This document shows, piece by piece, positions 17,311 through 26,949 of a stretch of 64,000 nt of DNA. Each line of letters starts with the position of its first letter. Position 1 is the first letter of the stretch. The translations under genes and the position numbers were made by a program. The DNA is taken from the NCBI GenBank assembly GCA_025463565.1, contig JAODAT010000126.1, positions 31,147-95,146 of the forward strand, given 5' to 3'. The notes under the pieces are model-generated. The model saw only the letters and a list, made by a program, of their open reading frames with translations, made no database searches and was not told the DNA's origin. The DNA comes from Microbacteriaceae bacterium. Its GTDB lineage: Bacteria; Actinomycetota; Actinomycetes; Actinomycetales; Microbacteriaceae.

Positions 17311-17955
17311 GTGAGCCACGCCGGACCGAAGACACGACGCTACCTCCCGGCGTGGTTCTGGGTGATCGTCTCCCTCGCGGGCGTGGTCATCCTCCTCTTC
17401 GGCGGCGGCACCCTCGTCGCGGGGCTCATCCCGAAGCCCGGAACGGACACCGCCGAGAAGACCGCTGTCACCCGGCCGACGAGCACTCCCACAGTGATTC
17501 CCACCCCGACAGCGTCCGCAACGACCGCTCCGGTTGTCGCAGCGGCTGTGCCAAGCAGCCGCGGTGTGTCCACCGGCGGTGCATCGACCCTCAGCTCGGA
17601 TGACATTTCGGCCATCGAGACCGCCGTCTCCGCGCATGACACCGCAACCATCCAGACCTATCTCGGGGCGAGTGTCGGCGTCGTCATCACGTCGAGCGGA
17701 CAGTCCGGCAGCCAGGACGCCGGCACCGCGCTCAGCGAACTATCGAGCATGTTCACCAACACCGACCCGTGGAGCTTCACGGTGGACCCGACTCAACTCG
17801 CCCACTACCGCCAGGGCAATTTCGGCGCGTACTTCCCCAGCAAGGCGATCATCGGCACCTCCACCGACGGCCACGTCATCTCACTCATCCCGAGCGGCGG
17901 CACGATCATCGCGATGCTGATCGCGAGCGACAACACGCTGCTGCTCGCCAACTGA
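17311..17955 (+). CDS. Membrane-anchored secreted protein, paralogue of the previous gene
   Basis: GTG 17311; TM, Thr/Pro linker, shared yrxGxxGxyFPxxAIixxSxDGHVxS pattern. Confidence 0.7.
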   Translation: MSHAGPKTRRYLPAWFWVIVSLAGVVILLFGGGTLVAGLIPKPGTDTAEKTAVTRPTSTPTVIPTPTASATTAPVVAAAVPSSRGVSTGGASTLSSDDISAIETAVSAHDTATIQTYLGASVGVVITSSGQSGSQDAGTALSELSSMFTNTDPWSFTVDPTQLAHYRQGNFGAYFPSKAIIGTSTDGHVISLIPSGGTIIAMLIASDNTLLLAN

Positions 17956-18572
17956 TGCATCGGCGTTCCGTCGGCTGGCTCACGTCCGGCGCGATCATGC
18001 TCGCGATCGTCGCTGTGATCGTTCTGCTCGTCGTGTTCCAGGGCGTGCAAAGGGGCCCGGCAGCCTCCCCCCGACAGCAATACCGCAGCCAGTCGATCTT
18101 CACGCAGGCGGGGCGGGCCTTCTCCGCACACACCGGCTTCGTCACCATCTCTCTCGCGGCCGATCGACCGTCGGCGTCGAAACTCGGGTTGCCCTCCAGC
18201 GGTGACACGACGGCGGCGTACAGCGACCCGCTCACCGTCTCAGTCTCCGCGGGAGGCGACAGCGTCCAGCTGCAACTCGTGCAGGGCGTCGACATCCTCA
18301 CCGCCGGCGGAAAGATCACCGAGGTGCTGTTCAGTACCGAGCAGCCGTACGACGAACAGTTCGAGAATGCGACCGAGCTGATCGCCGCCGCGGGAACGAC
18401 CGCCGACCTGGCCGCGTTCACCGCCGCACTGCAGCAGACGAGGGCCGAGTCGAACCAGGACAGCTACAGCGCGACGCAGGATCTCGACGGCGGCGGGATG
18501 TCGACCCGGGTTGAGCTGTCCGGCAGCCAGGGACTGGCGAAGCTGGCCATCCGCATCACCCCTGCGTCCTGA
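17955..18572 (+). CDS. Membrane-anchored secreted protein, unknown function
   Basis: ATG 17955 overlapping the previous TGA: MHRRSVGWLTSGAIMLAIVAVIVLLVVFQG. Confidence 0.65.
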   Translation: MHRRSVGWLTSGAIMLAIVAVIVLLVVFQGVQRGPAASPRQQYRSQSIFTQAGRAFSAHTGFVTISLAADRPSASKLGLPSSGDTTAAYSDPLTVSVSAGGDSVQLQLVQGVDILTAGGKITEVLFSTEQPYDEQFENATELIAAAGTTADLAAFTAALQQTRAESNQDSYSATQDLDGGGMSTRVELSGSQGLAKLAIRITPAS

Positions 18573-18599
18573 GTCGGAGCCCGCGCCTAGCATCGTCGC

Positions 18600-19076
18600 A
18601 TGACGATAGTTCTGCGCGACCTCGATGATTCCGAGCTCGACCTGCTGTTCGAGTGGGAACAGCACCCGGTCGCGATCGAGATGGCGGCATTCACCCGCGC
18701 GGACCCGTCCGATCGGGCCGCTTTCGACGCGCACTACGAGCGCATCCGTGCCGACCCCGACGTGATGCTGCGCGCCATCGATGACGGCCAGGGGCTGGTC
18801 GGCACCATCGGCAGCTTTACGATCGAGGGCGACCGCGAGATCACCTACTGGATCTCGCCCGAGCGCTGGGGAGAAGGAGTCGCGTCGGCCGCGCTGGCGG
18901 CCTTCCTCGACATCGAGCACACCCGACCCCTGTTCGCCCGAGCCGCCGACCACAATCTCGGCTCGACCGCCGTGCTCGTGCGCGCCGGCTTCGAACGGAT
19001 CGGCGGCGACACCGGATACGCGGCAGGCGTGGGTCGTGAGGTCGTGGAGAGCATCTTCCGCTACACTCGAACATAA
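18600..19076 (+). CDS. GNAT family N-acetyltransferase
   Basis: ITYWISPERWGEGVASAALAAFLD, HNLGSTAVLVRAGFERIG. Confidence 0.85.
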   Translation: MTIVLRDLDDSELDLLFEWEQHPVAIEMAAFTRADPSDRAAFDAHYERIRADPDVMLRAIDDGQGLVGTIGSFTIEGDREITYWISPERWGEGVASAALAAFLDIEHTRPLFARAADHNLGSTAVLVRAGFERIGGDTGYAAGVGREVVESIFRYTRT

Positions 19077-19093
19077 CTTCGAAGGTCTGCGAG

Positions 19094-19582
19094 GTGGCCG
19101 CGATCGAACCAATGCTCGTCGACTACGAAACGCTGCCTCCGGCCGAGGCGCCGGTGCGCGTTCGCGCAACACGGCCTCGGGCCGCCGAGGTTCCGCCCAC
19201 CTTGCCGCTGTGGGACGACGAGGTGCTGGCGCGCATCGAGCGCGCCCGGGCGGCCGCGCTGGAGCGTGACGACGTCATCCGCTCACTTGCCGACTTCGAG
19301 CACCTTCTCGGCGAGATCGACCTCGTGCCCGCCGAGCAGGTGGCTGCACTCCCTGACGGAACCGAGGTCTTCGTCGCGGGCCGGCGCGTGTCGCGCACAC
19401 GGGAGGGCACGACCATCGTGGTCACCCTGCTCGACGGAACGGGAACCTGCGACGTCATGTTCGCTCCGGAGAAGCTCGGTGCCGGCGAACTCGTGCTCGT
19501 CTCCGGGATCGCCGATGGCAGCGCGGTCCGCGCGAACGAGTCTTGGGACCTGCGAGTGCTGCTTCGCCGCTACCAGTCGTGA
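19094..19582 (+). CDS. Small OB-fold nucleic-acid-binding-like protein
   Basis: [31 protein letters not shown] resembles the OB-fold of DnaE/tRNA_anti type. Confidence 0.5.
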   Translation: MAAIEPMLVDYETLPPAEAPVRVRATRPRAAEVPPTLPLWDDEVLARIERARAAALERDDVIRSLADFEHLLGEIDLVPAEQVAALPDGTEVFVAGRRVSRTREGTTIVVTLLDGTGTCDVMFAPEKLGAGELVLVSGIADGSAVRANESWDLRVLLRRYQS

Positions 19583-20808
19583 ACGGTTCCGTCGGCGAGG
19601 CGGTTGTAGGGCAGGTAGGCCTGCACGTATGGGTACTTGCCGGCCTCGTCGACATCCAACTCGACACCGATGCCGGGCTTCTCCCCCGGGTGCAGAAACC
19701 CGTCGTTCCAGGTGAACGACTGCTGGAAGACCTGGTCGGTCTTCTCACCGTGCTTCATGTACTCCTGGATGCCGAAGTTGTGGATGGCGAGCCCCAGGTG
19801 CATCGCGGCCGCCATGCCCACCGGTGACACATCGGTCGGCCCGTGCATGCCCGACTTGATCTGGTACTGCGACGCGTAGTCGAGCACCTTCCTGAGATGG
19901 GTGATGCCACCGGTGTGGGTGACAGCGCTCCGCACGTAGTCGATCAACTGCTCGCGGATGATGAGCTGGTAATCCCAGACCGTGTTGAAGATCTCACCGA
20001 TGGCGAGCGGTGTCGTGGTGTGCTGCCGCACCAGCCGCAGCGCTTCCTGGTTTTCGGCGGGGGTGCAGTCCTCCAGCCAGAACAGGTCGTAGGGCTCCAG
20101 CGACTTGCCGAGCTGGGCCGCCTGGATCGGCGTCATCCGGTGGTGGCCGTCGTGCAGCAACGGGATTTCCGGCCCGAACTCGTTTCGCACCGCCTCGAAC
20201 ACCGTCGGCATGTGACGAAGATAGCTGCGGGTGTCCCAGTCCTCCTCGTTCGGCAGGCCGCCGCGCTGCGCCGGCTCATGGTCGTAGCGCACGCCGGTGT
20301 TGGCCTCGTAGGTGGCGTTTGAGGCGATGCCGTAGATGGATTTCAACCCGGGCACCGCCGACTGGATACGGATGGCACGGTAGCCCTGTGCCTGGTGCTC
20401 GCGCACCGAGTCGAACAGTTCCTCGGTGTCGCGGCCGCTCGCGTGACCGTAGGCGAGCAGGCCGGTACGCGACGCTCCGCCGAGAAGCTGGTACAGCGGC
20501 ATCCCGGCCGCCTTCGCCTTGATGTCCCACAGCGCCACATCGACCGCGGCGATCGCCGCCATGGTCACCGGGCCGCGACGCCAGTAGGCGCTGCGGTAGA
20601 GAAACTGCCAGGTGTCTTCGATGCGGGACGCATCACGACCGATAAGGAGTGGAACGAGATGGTCGTTGAGATAGCTCACGACGGCAAGCTCGCGCCCGTT
20701 CAGCGTGGCGTCACCGAGCCCGGTCAGCCCGTCATCGGTGGTCAGTTTGAGCGTGACGAAGTTGCGATCGGGGCTGGTGACGATGACCTCGGCCTTGTCG
20801 ATGATCAT
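19570..20808 (-). CDS. manD: D-mannonate dehydratase (enolase superfamily, ManD/RspA type)
   Basis: Start re-assigned to ATG 20808: [40 protein letters not shown]...LLAYGHASG...; enolase-superfamily ManD-like. Confidence 0.85.
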   Translation of the reverse strand: MIIDKAEVIVTSPDRNFVTLKLTTDDGLTGLGDATLNGRELAVVSYLNDHLVPLLIGRDASRIEDTWQFLYRSAYWRRGPVTMAAIAAVDVALWDIKAKAAGMPLYQLLGGASRTGLLAYGHASGRDTEELFDSVREHQAQGYRAIRIQSAVPGLKSIYGIASNATYEANTGVRYDHEPAQRGGLPNEEDWDTRSYLRHMPTVFEAVRNEFGPEIPLLHDGHHRMTPIQAAQLGKSLEPYDLFWLEDCTPAENQEALRLVRQHTTTPLAIGEIFNTVWDYQLIIREQLIDYVRSAVTHTGGITHLRKVLDYASQYQIKSGMHGPTDVSPVGMAAAMHLGLAIHNFGIQEYMKHGEKTDQVFQQSFTWNDGFLHPGEKPGIGVELDVDEAGKYPYVQAYLPYNRLADGTVHDW

Positions 20809-21932
20809 GTGAACTCCTTCTCTACTCGTGATGCGAATGCCACGTCGGCGGCGAGCGCCGGGTCGACGTCGACGAGAGTGCCGCCGGTTGCCGCGATCCA
20901 CGCCGAGATGGCCTGAGCGCAGGCAGCCGCGTCCCTCCCGTCGACGAGCTCCTTTTTCGCGACGGGAACGATTCGAACCCGGATTTTCGTGAGCGAATCG
21001 AGAGCGATCTGGTCGAGGCGATGCACGATTCGCGGATTACGGAAGCGCTCGAGCAGCGCCTCGGCGTAGGCGACCAGGTCGAGGTCGGGCAACTGGCGTG
21101 CATCTTCCGCCCACAGGGCGCGCACGGCGTCGAGACAGCGGCTGTCGGCGATCGCTTCGGCTACCGTGCCGTGTCCAAACAGCTGGCCCTCGGCCGCGAG
21201 CAGCGTGTGTGCGCCGTTGAGCATCCAGAGCTTGCGGAGCTCCCACGGTTCGATGTCGTCGACGAACCGCGCGCCGGCCGTCTCCCATGCCGGGCGCCCG
21301 GAGGGGAACTCGCCGCTCAGCACCCAGTCGGAGAACGGCTCGGTGACGACAGGGACGGCATCCTCGAAACCGGTCGCCTCGAAGACTTCGGCGGATGTCC
21401 CTTCCGCGGCCCGAGGGGTGATGCGGTCGACAGAGGTGGAGACGAAGGAGACGTTCTCGGTCAGCGCCGGATCGAGGTTTTCGATGGCCCGACGCACGAC
21501 CCCTCCATTGTCGGGAAGGTTGTCGCACGACACGATCGCGAGCGGCGGCGACCCGGCGTCTCGTCGCGCCCGCAGCCCTCGGGCGATCCGCTCCATCGCC
21601 GGACCCGGCTCGTAGCCGGCCTCGGTGATCGTGAGAGTGAGGATCGCTGTCTCGGGTGCTGCCACAACGCGCGTGAACTCGGCGACGTCGTCCCCCGGCA
21701 CCGCACGCACGATCGAGGCGATCTGCTCGAACCCGTCACGATCGGCACCGCGTTCGACGAGCGTGTATAGGCAGTCCTGCTCGGTCAGCTTCGTCGCGAG
21801 CGAGGCGCTGCGGCCGGTGAACGCGACAATTCCCCAGTCCGCCGCGTCGGCTGCGTGCTGGGTGTACCAGGCCTGGTGAGCGCGATGGAATGCGCCGAGG
21901 CCGAGGTGCACGATTCGCTCGGGCGCCCTCAC
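20805..21932 (-). CDS. uxuB: Mannitol dehydrogenase family protein (fructuronate reductase)
   Basis: GTG 21932 overlapping the uxaC stop; [38 protein letters not shown]. Confidence 0.82.
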   Translation of the reverse strand: MRAPERIVHLGLGAFHRAHQAWYTQHAADAADWGIVAFTGRSASLATKLTEQDCLYTLVERGADRDGFEQIASIVRAVPGDDVAEFTRVVAAPETAILTLTITEAGYEPGPAMERIARGLRARRDAGSPPLAIVSCDNLPDNGGVVRRAIENLDPALTENVSFVSTSVDRITPRAAEGTSAEVFEATGFEDAVPVVTEPFSDWVLSGEFPSGRPAWETAGARFVDDIEPWELRKLWMLNGAHTLLAAEGQLFGHGTVAEAIADSRCLDAVRALWAEDARQLPDLDLVAYAEALLERFRNPRIVHRLDQIALDSLTKIRVRIVPVAKKELVDGRDAAACAQAISAWIAATGGTLVDVDPALAADVAFASRVEKEFT

Positions 21933-23284
21933 AGCTTGAACACCGCCCTCGGGATGTCGCCGACCAGGTCGTCGATGATCCGTTCGGCGGCCGACAGGTC
22001 GACGCGGCCTTCTCGCACCAGGCGGGCCAGGTAGCCGGCGTCCGCCCGCCGGGCGGTGTCGTGCCGCGCCGGAATCGAGAGGAACGCACGCGTGTCGTCG
22101 ATGAAGCCGGAGCTGCGGTAGAAGCCCGCCGTCTCCGTGACGGCCGACCGCACCCTGGCCATGGCGTCCGGTGCGTCGAGGAACCACCACGGCGCTCCGA
22201 TGTAGAGGCTCGGGTAGAAGCTCGCCATGGGCGCGATCTCGCGCGAGTACGCCGTCTCGTCCACCGTGAACAGAACGATGTGCAGGTCGCGCTCCAGGCC
22301 GAAACGCTCCAGCAACGGCCGCAAGCCGTGAACGAAACTGGTGGGCACGGGCAGGTCGTGGCCGGTGTCCGGTCCGAAGCGGTCGAACGTCGGGGTGCTG
22401 TGATTGCGGAGCACGCCCGCGTGGATGGTCATCACGAGTCCGTCGTCGACGCTCATGCGCGCCAGCTGCAGCAGCATGTGGCCACGGAACGTGCGCCGTT
22501 CCTCCACGGTGCCGCCACCGACCAGCACCAGCTGGAACAGCCGTTCGGCATCGGCGGGGTCGAGATCCACCGTGTACGGCTCGACGACGCCGTGGTCTGC
22601 CGAGACCGCCCCGTGCCGGATGAAGTGCTCGCGCCTAGCCTCCAGTGCGGCCAGGTAGCCAGCGAAGGTCATCTGGCCGAGCCGTGCAACCGCGTCGGCG
22701 AAGCCGGCGTTATCGGGATCGACGTACCGGTCCGGCCGGAACGTCGGCGCGACCCGCAGCCCCGCCGACTGCAGCTGTGCGTGAACCGCAAGATCGTCGA
22801 GCGGATCATCGGTCGTCGCCAGAAACTCGATGCCGAACCGATCGAACAGCGCGCGGGGGCGGAACCCCGGCTCCGTCAACCTGCTCGCGATCTCGTCGTA
22901 GGTATGCATCGTGAGCGGCGGGTCGATGCCGAGCACCGTGCCCAGCGCTTCGTCGATCCAGTAGCCGGATGCCGTGCCGGCGAACAGGTGCCAGTGCCGG
23001 GCGAGCAGACGCCAGGCCTCGCGCGGGTCGGCATCCGCGCCCAGTTCAGCGAGGTCGACGCCCGCAGCATGCAGCAGCCGAGTGACGTAGTGGTCGTTGG
23101 TGATGAACAGGTCGGCCGGGTTCGCGAACGGCTGGTCGTCGAGAAGGAGCGACGGCGGAACGTGCCCGTGCGGGGAGATGATCGGGGCTGCGGCGACCCT
23201 CGCGTAGAGGTCCGCCGCGATTGCGCGCGTCGACGGGTCGACCGGCAGCAGGCGGTGCGGATCGCGGCGCTGCGATGAGGGCAT
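21929..23284 (-). CDS. uxaC: Glucuronate isomerase
   Basis: ISPHGHVPPSLL, NDHYVTRLLHAAGV, TTDDPLDDL, HAGVLRNHS, IGAPWWFLDAPDAM. Confidence 0.9.
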   Translation of the reverse strand: MPSSQRRDPHRLLPVDPSTRAIAADLYARVAAAPIISPHGHVPPSLLLDDQPFANPADLFITNDHYVTRLLHAAGVDLAELGADADPREAWRLLARHWHLFAGTASGYWIDEALGTVLGIDPPLTMHTYDEIASRLTEPGFRPRALFDRFGIEFLATTDDPLDDLAVHAQLQSAGLRVAPTFRPDRYVDPDNAGFADAVARLGQMTFAGYLAALEARREHFIRHGAVSADHGVVEPYTVDLDPADAERLFQLVLVGGGTVEERRTFRGHMLLQLARMSVDDGLVMTIHAGVLRNHSTPTFDRFGPDTGHDLPVPTSFVHGLRPLLERFGLERDLHIVLFTVDETAYSREIAPMASFYPSLYIGAPWWFLDAPDAMARVRSAVTETAGFYRSSGFIDDTRAFLSIPARHDTARRADAGYLARLVREGRVDLSAAERIIDDLVGDIPRAVFKL

Positions 23285-23332
23285 GGGGACAAGTCTGGCG
23301 CACTCCGCCGATCTGGTGGATGATGTTGGGCC

Positions 23333-23680
23333 ATGACCGAGTACATGATCTCTTTTCCCAGCGCCGCCATGGACTTTCCCGATGAGGAGTTCCAGGCCGT
23401 CTCCGATGCCGCGTTCGCCTTCGTGCAGGAGGCGAGAGCAGCCGGCGTGCTGCTCTTCACCGGCGGCATCGATGAAGACGTCGACCCGATCCTCGTCGCC
23501 GGCGACGGTACCGTCACAGAAGGCGGCTACCCGCAGGGCCCCGATCTCAAGGGCGGGTACGCGATCCTCAGGCTCGACTCACGGGACGAAGCAATCGAGT
23601 GGGCCGCGAAGATCGCGACGGCCTGCCGGTGCTCGCAGGAGGTGCGGCAGTTCCAGCCGGGGCGGATGGCGAGCCTTTAG
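23333..23680 (+). CDS. YCII-related domain protein
   Basis: MTEYMISFPSAAMDFPDEEF...TEGGYPQGPDLKGGYAILRLDSRDEAIEWAAKI, YCII/PhnB-like small protein. Confidence 0.8.
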   Translation: MTEYMISFPSAAMDFPDEEFQAVSDAAFAFVQEARAAGVLLFTGGIDEDVDPILVAGDGTVTEGGYPQGPDLKGGYAILRLDSRDEAIEWAAKIATACRCSQEVRQFQPGRMASL

Positions 23681-24690
23681 CTCTCGCGCCGCGGCGGCGC
23701 GGTGCTCTCCCGCACGATCAATTCGTGGTCGGCGCGGATCGAGGTGCGACGCGCTGGTTCGCCGCGCAGCTCGCCGAGCAACAGGTTCGCTCCCAGGACG
23801 CCCTGCGCATAGGGGTCCTGCGCGATGGTGGTGAGCCCGAACGATGTCGCCATATCGTGATTGTCGATACCGATCACGGAGACATCCTCCGGCACCCGGA
23901 GCCCTGACTGCTGCGCTGCCAGAACGGCGCCGAAGGCCATTTCGTCCGAACTCGCGAAGACCGCCGTCGGTCGCGCACTCGTCCTGAAGACCTGCGCTAT
24001 CACCTCGCGGCTCGCCTCCACCGCGAAGCCGCCACTGAGCAGCCATTCATCGCGTATCTCCAGGTTCGCCTCCCGCATCGCTTCCATGAAGCCGGCGCGG
24101 CGGTCGACGGGCAGACGGCTGTTGAGTCCCTCGTCGTCCGGGCCTCCCAGGTGCACGATGTCGCGGTGGCCGAGCTCGATCAGATGCTCGGTCGCGCGCC
24201 GCGCCACCGCCCTGTCGTCGACGCCGATGTTGCGGATGCCGGGCACCGGGCCGCCGATCGCCAGGATCGGGTGTCCCAGTGACAGCAGTTGCTGTCGTTC
24301 GGCCGACGTGAAATCGACACCGATCGCGATGAACGCGTCGGTCCGCTTGCGCAGCAAAGTCCTGTGGAAGGTGCGTTCGCGGTCCCCTTCGCGGCTGGCG
24401 AGGTTGTAGAGCAGCATGTCGAAGCCGGCATCCCGAAGTGCGGAATCCACCCCCTCGAGCACGGTCGTGTAGAACCAGCGACTCACCGACGGCACGGCGA
24501 CGCCCATCGTGTCCGTTCGCCCGCTGGCCAGCCCCGATGCATTCGAGGACGCCACGTAGCCGAGCTCGTCGGCGATGCCGCGAATTCTCAGCCGGGTCGG
24601 CTCGGAGACGTTGGGCAGCCCGCGCAACGCTCGCGATACCGTCGCCGTCGAGACACCCGCTGCCTGGGCGACGTCGTGGATGCTACTCAC
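23677..24690 (-). CDS. LacI family transcriptional regulator
   Basis: MSSIHDVAQAAGVSTATVSRALRGLPNVSEPTRLRI HTH and periplasmic-binding-like sensor domain. Confidence 0.93.
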   Translation of the reverse strand: MSSIHDVAQAAGVSTATVSRALRGLPNVSEPTRLRIRGIADELGYVASSNASGLASGRTDTMGVAVPSVSRWFYTTVLEGVDSALRDAGFDMLLYNLASREGDRERTFHRTLLRKRTDAFIAIGVDFTSAERQQLLSLGHPILAIGGPVPGIRNIGVDDRAVARRATEHLIELGHRDIVHLGGPDDEGLNSRLPVDRRAGFMEAMREANLEIRDEWLLSGGFAVEASREVIAQVFRTSARPTAVFASSDEMAFGAVLAAQQSGLRVPEDVSVIGIDNHDMATSFGLTTIAQDPYAQGVLGANLLLGELRGEPARRTSIRADHELIVRESTAPPRRES

Positions 24691-24714
24691 CCCGGACTCC
24701 CCATGCAGCCGACA

Positions 24715-25701
24715 CTATCCCTTGGTCGCGCCTGCCAGGAGCCCCCGGACGAAGTACCTCTGCAGGGCGAAGAACACGACGAGCGGCACAAGGATCGCGA
24801 GGAACGTGCCTGCGGACAGCAGGTACCAGGTTTGGCCGTATGTGCCGGCCAGATCGGTCAACAGCTTCGTGATCGGGAAGTTGGAACCAGACGTGAAGAT
24901 GGTCGCCACGAGCAGGTCGTTCCAGACCCAGAGGAACTGCAGGATGGCGAAGGAGGCGATCGCCGGCCGCGCCAGCGGCAGGACGATCCGGAAGAACGTC
25001 TGCCCGTGACTGGCTCCGTCGATGCGGGCCGCTTCCATGATGTCGACCGGGAGCGCCGCGATGAAGTTGTGCAACAGGAAGATTGCGAGCGGCAGCGCGA
25101 AGATGGTGTGGGCGATCCAGATTCGGGCGAAACTCCCATCCACGCTGTTGAGGTTCAGCCCGGGGAAGACGGCCCAGTTGCCGATCGTGACGCCGTTCGA
25201 GAACAGGCTGAGCAGCGGAACGAGCGCGACCTGGATGGGCACGACCTGCAGTGAGAACACCGCGATGAAGAGCACGTTCTTGCCGCGGAAGTTCACCCAC
25301 GCGAACGCGTACGCCGCAAGCAGCGCGATCGCGATCGGGAAAAGGGTGGCCGGAATGACGATGACCAGGGAGTTCACGAACGACTGGCCGACGGTCAGCG
25401 TGTCCGTGAAGTTCAGGGTGTTGACGTAGTTCGAGACCGTCAGGTTCGGGTTCGTGAAGACCGTCCACCAGCCCGTGGTGTTGATATCGGCCGGCTGTCG
25501 GAACGAGGTGACGAACAGCCCGAGGGTGGGAACGGTCCAGATCGCCGCGATGATGATCGCCGCGATGGTGGCGCCGGGACTCGACAGTCGCCGTTTGCTC
25601 TCGCTGAACGCGCCCGGCTCGCCCTTGCGAATGGCTCGCTCGCGCTGCCGTGCCGCACGATGCGACGTGGCAGCCGGGCGATCGATGTCGGTCGCGGTCA
25701 C
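24715..25701 (-). CDS. Carbohydrate ABC transporter permease (MalG-like)
   Basis: BPD_transp motif EAARIDGASHGQTFFRIVLPLARPAI. Confidence 0.9.
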   Translation of the reverse strand: MTATDIDRPAATSHRAARQRERAIRKGEPGAFSESKRRLSSPGATIAAIIIAAIWTVPTLGLFVTSFRQPADINTTGWWTVFTNPNLTVSNYVNTLNFTDTLTVGQSFVNSLVIVIPATLFPIAIALLAAYAFAWVNFRGKNVLFIAVFSLQVVPIQVALVPLLSLFSNGVTIGNWAVFPGLNLNSVDGSFARIWIAHTIFALPLAIFLLHNFIAALPVDIMEAARIDGASHGQTFFRIVLPLARPAIASFAILQFLWVWNDLLVATIFTSGSNFPITKLLTDLAGTYGQTWYLLSAGTFLAILVPLVVFFALQRYFVRGLLAGATKG

Positions 25702-26843
25702 AGTCCCAGCCTCTGTTTCCTGATGTTATTGGCGTTATAGATGAGGAACGGAAGGATCAGCACGAACAGCAGCACTGCTTCGGCCGATGACGTGCCCGTT
25801 TGCGGGGGAAGATTCTCGAACAACCGCACCATCTGGAAGCTAATGACACTAGTGCCGTTCTGACCCTGCGTCGTGGCCGCGATGATGTCGTAGACCTTCA
25901 GCGACACGATGGCGATCGTGATCCAGGTGACGATGATCGTCGGCCGGATGCTCGGAACCGTGATGTTGGTGAAGCGCTGGAACGCACCGGCCCCGTCCAG
26001 CTCGGCCGCCTCGACCTGTTCATCGGGAATGCCCTTGATGGCCGCCGAGAGCAGCACCATGGCGAAGCCGGTCTGGGTCCAGATCAGGATGATGATCAAC
26101 AGCGCGTTGTTCAGCGGATAGCTCTGAAGCCAGTTGACCGGATGCCCGCCGAATAGCACCACGAGCTGGTTGAGCAGGCCGATCTGGTTGCCCTGCTGGT
26201 AGTCGTAGAAGAACTTGAAGATGATGGATGCCCCGACGAACGAGATCGCGACGGGCATGAAGACGAAGACCTTCAACACTTTCTCGCCCCGGCTGCGGTC
26301 GATCAACACGGCGTATGCAAGACCGATCGCGGTCGCCAGGATCGGGGTGATGATGACCCAGATGACCTGGTTGCCGAGCGCCTGCAGCCCCTGGTTCGAC
26401 GGCGCGAGCACGGAGCCGAAGTTGTTGAGACCGACGAACGCCGAACCGTCGTTGCTGAAAAAGGCGGCGATCACCGTCTTGATCAGCGGGTAGAGCAGCC
26501 CTACGGCGAGCAGCAGTACGGCCGGCGCCATGAAAGCGGTCAGCTGCAGCAATGAGCCTTTCCCCCCTCGCGCCCGAAGGTCGAGGAGGAACAGTCCACC
26601 GCCCAGCACGGCGGCCAGCGGCACCAGCCAGACCGCATCGTTGTACACACCGAGGATGAGAACGATGATGGCCGGCACGCCGATCGCGACCACGAGCCGC
26701 ATGATCATGTAGCGGCGGCCCTGACGTGGCGCGAACTCCACGAAGAACAGGATGAGCGCCACGATGATACCGAACGCTACAACGATGACGGGAATCTGGG
26801 CCAGCGGGGGCAACCCCGCCAACCATTGGAAAAACGCGGTCAC
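25698..26843 (-). CDS. Carbohydrate ABC transporter permease (MalF-like)
   Basis: EAAELDGAGAFQRFTNITVPSIRPTI; multiple TM segments. Confidence 0.9.
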   Translation of the reverse strand: MTAFFQWLAGLPPLAQIPVIVVAFGIIVALILFFVEFAPRQGRRYMIMRLVVAIGVPAIIVLILGVYNDAVWLVPLAAVLGGGLFLLDLRARGGKGSLLQLTAFMAPAVLLLAVGLLYPLIKTVIAAFFSNDGSAFVGLNNFGSVLAPSNQGLQALGNQVIWVIITPILATAIGLAYAVLIDRSRGEKVLKVFVFMPVAISFVGASIIFKFFYDYQQGNQIGLLNQLVVLFGGHPVNWLQSYPLNNALLIIILIWTQTGFAMVLLSAAIKGIPDEQVEAAELDGAGAFQRFTNITVPSIRPTIIVTWITIAIVSLKVYDIIAATTQGQNGTSVISFQMVRLFENLPPQTGTSSAEAVLLFVLILPFLIYNANNIRKQRLGL

Positions 26844-26892
26844 AAGGGCCCTTTCGAATGCGACGGTGAATTCGGGGAGGTGAGCGGAGGGT

Positions 26893-26926
26893 GAGGACCG
26901 CCGCGGTATGAACCGCGACGGCCCTC
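26893..26926 (-). terminator. Intercistronic hairpin between solute-binding-protein and permease genes
   Basis: gaggaccgccgcggt-atga-accgcgacggccctc, 15-bp stem allowing two G-U pairs/mismatches. Confidence 0.5.
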
Positions 26927-26949
26927 AGGTCAGGTCGTGCGAGGACCGG

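Noticed and set aside
21890-23278. 462-aa plus-strand ORF opposite uxaC
   Set aside because: Antisense artefact; uxaC motifs are clear on the minus strand.
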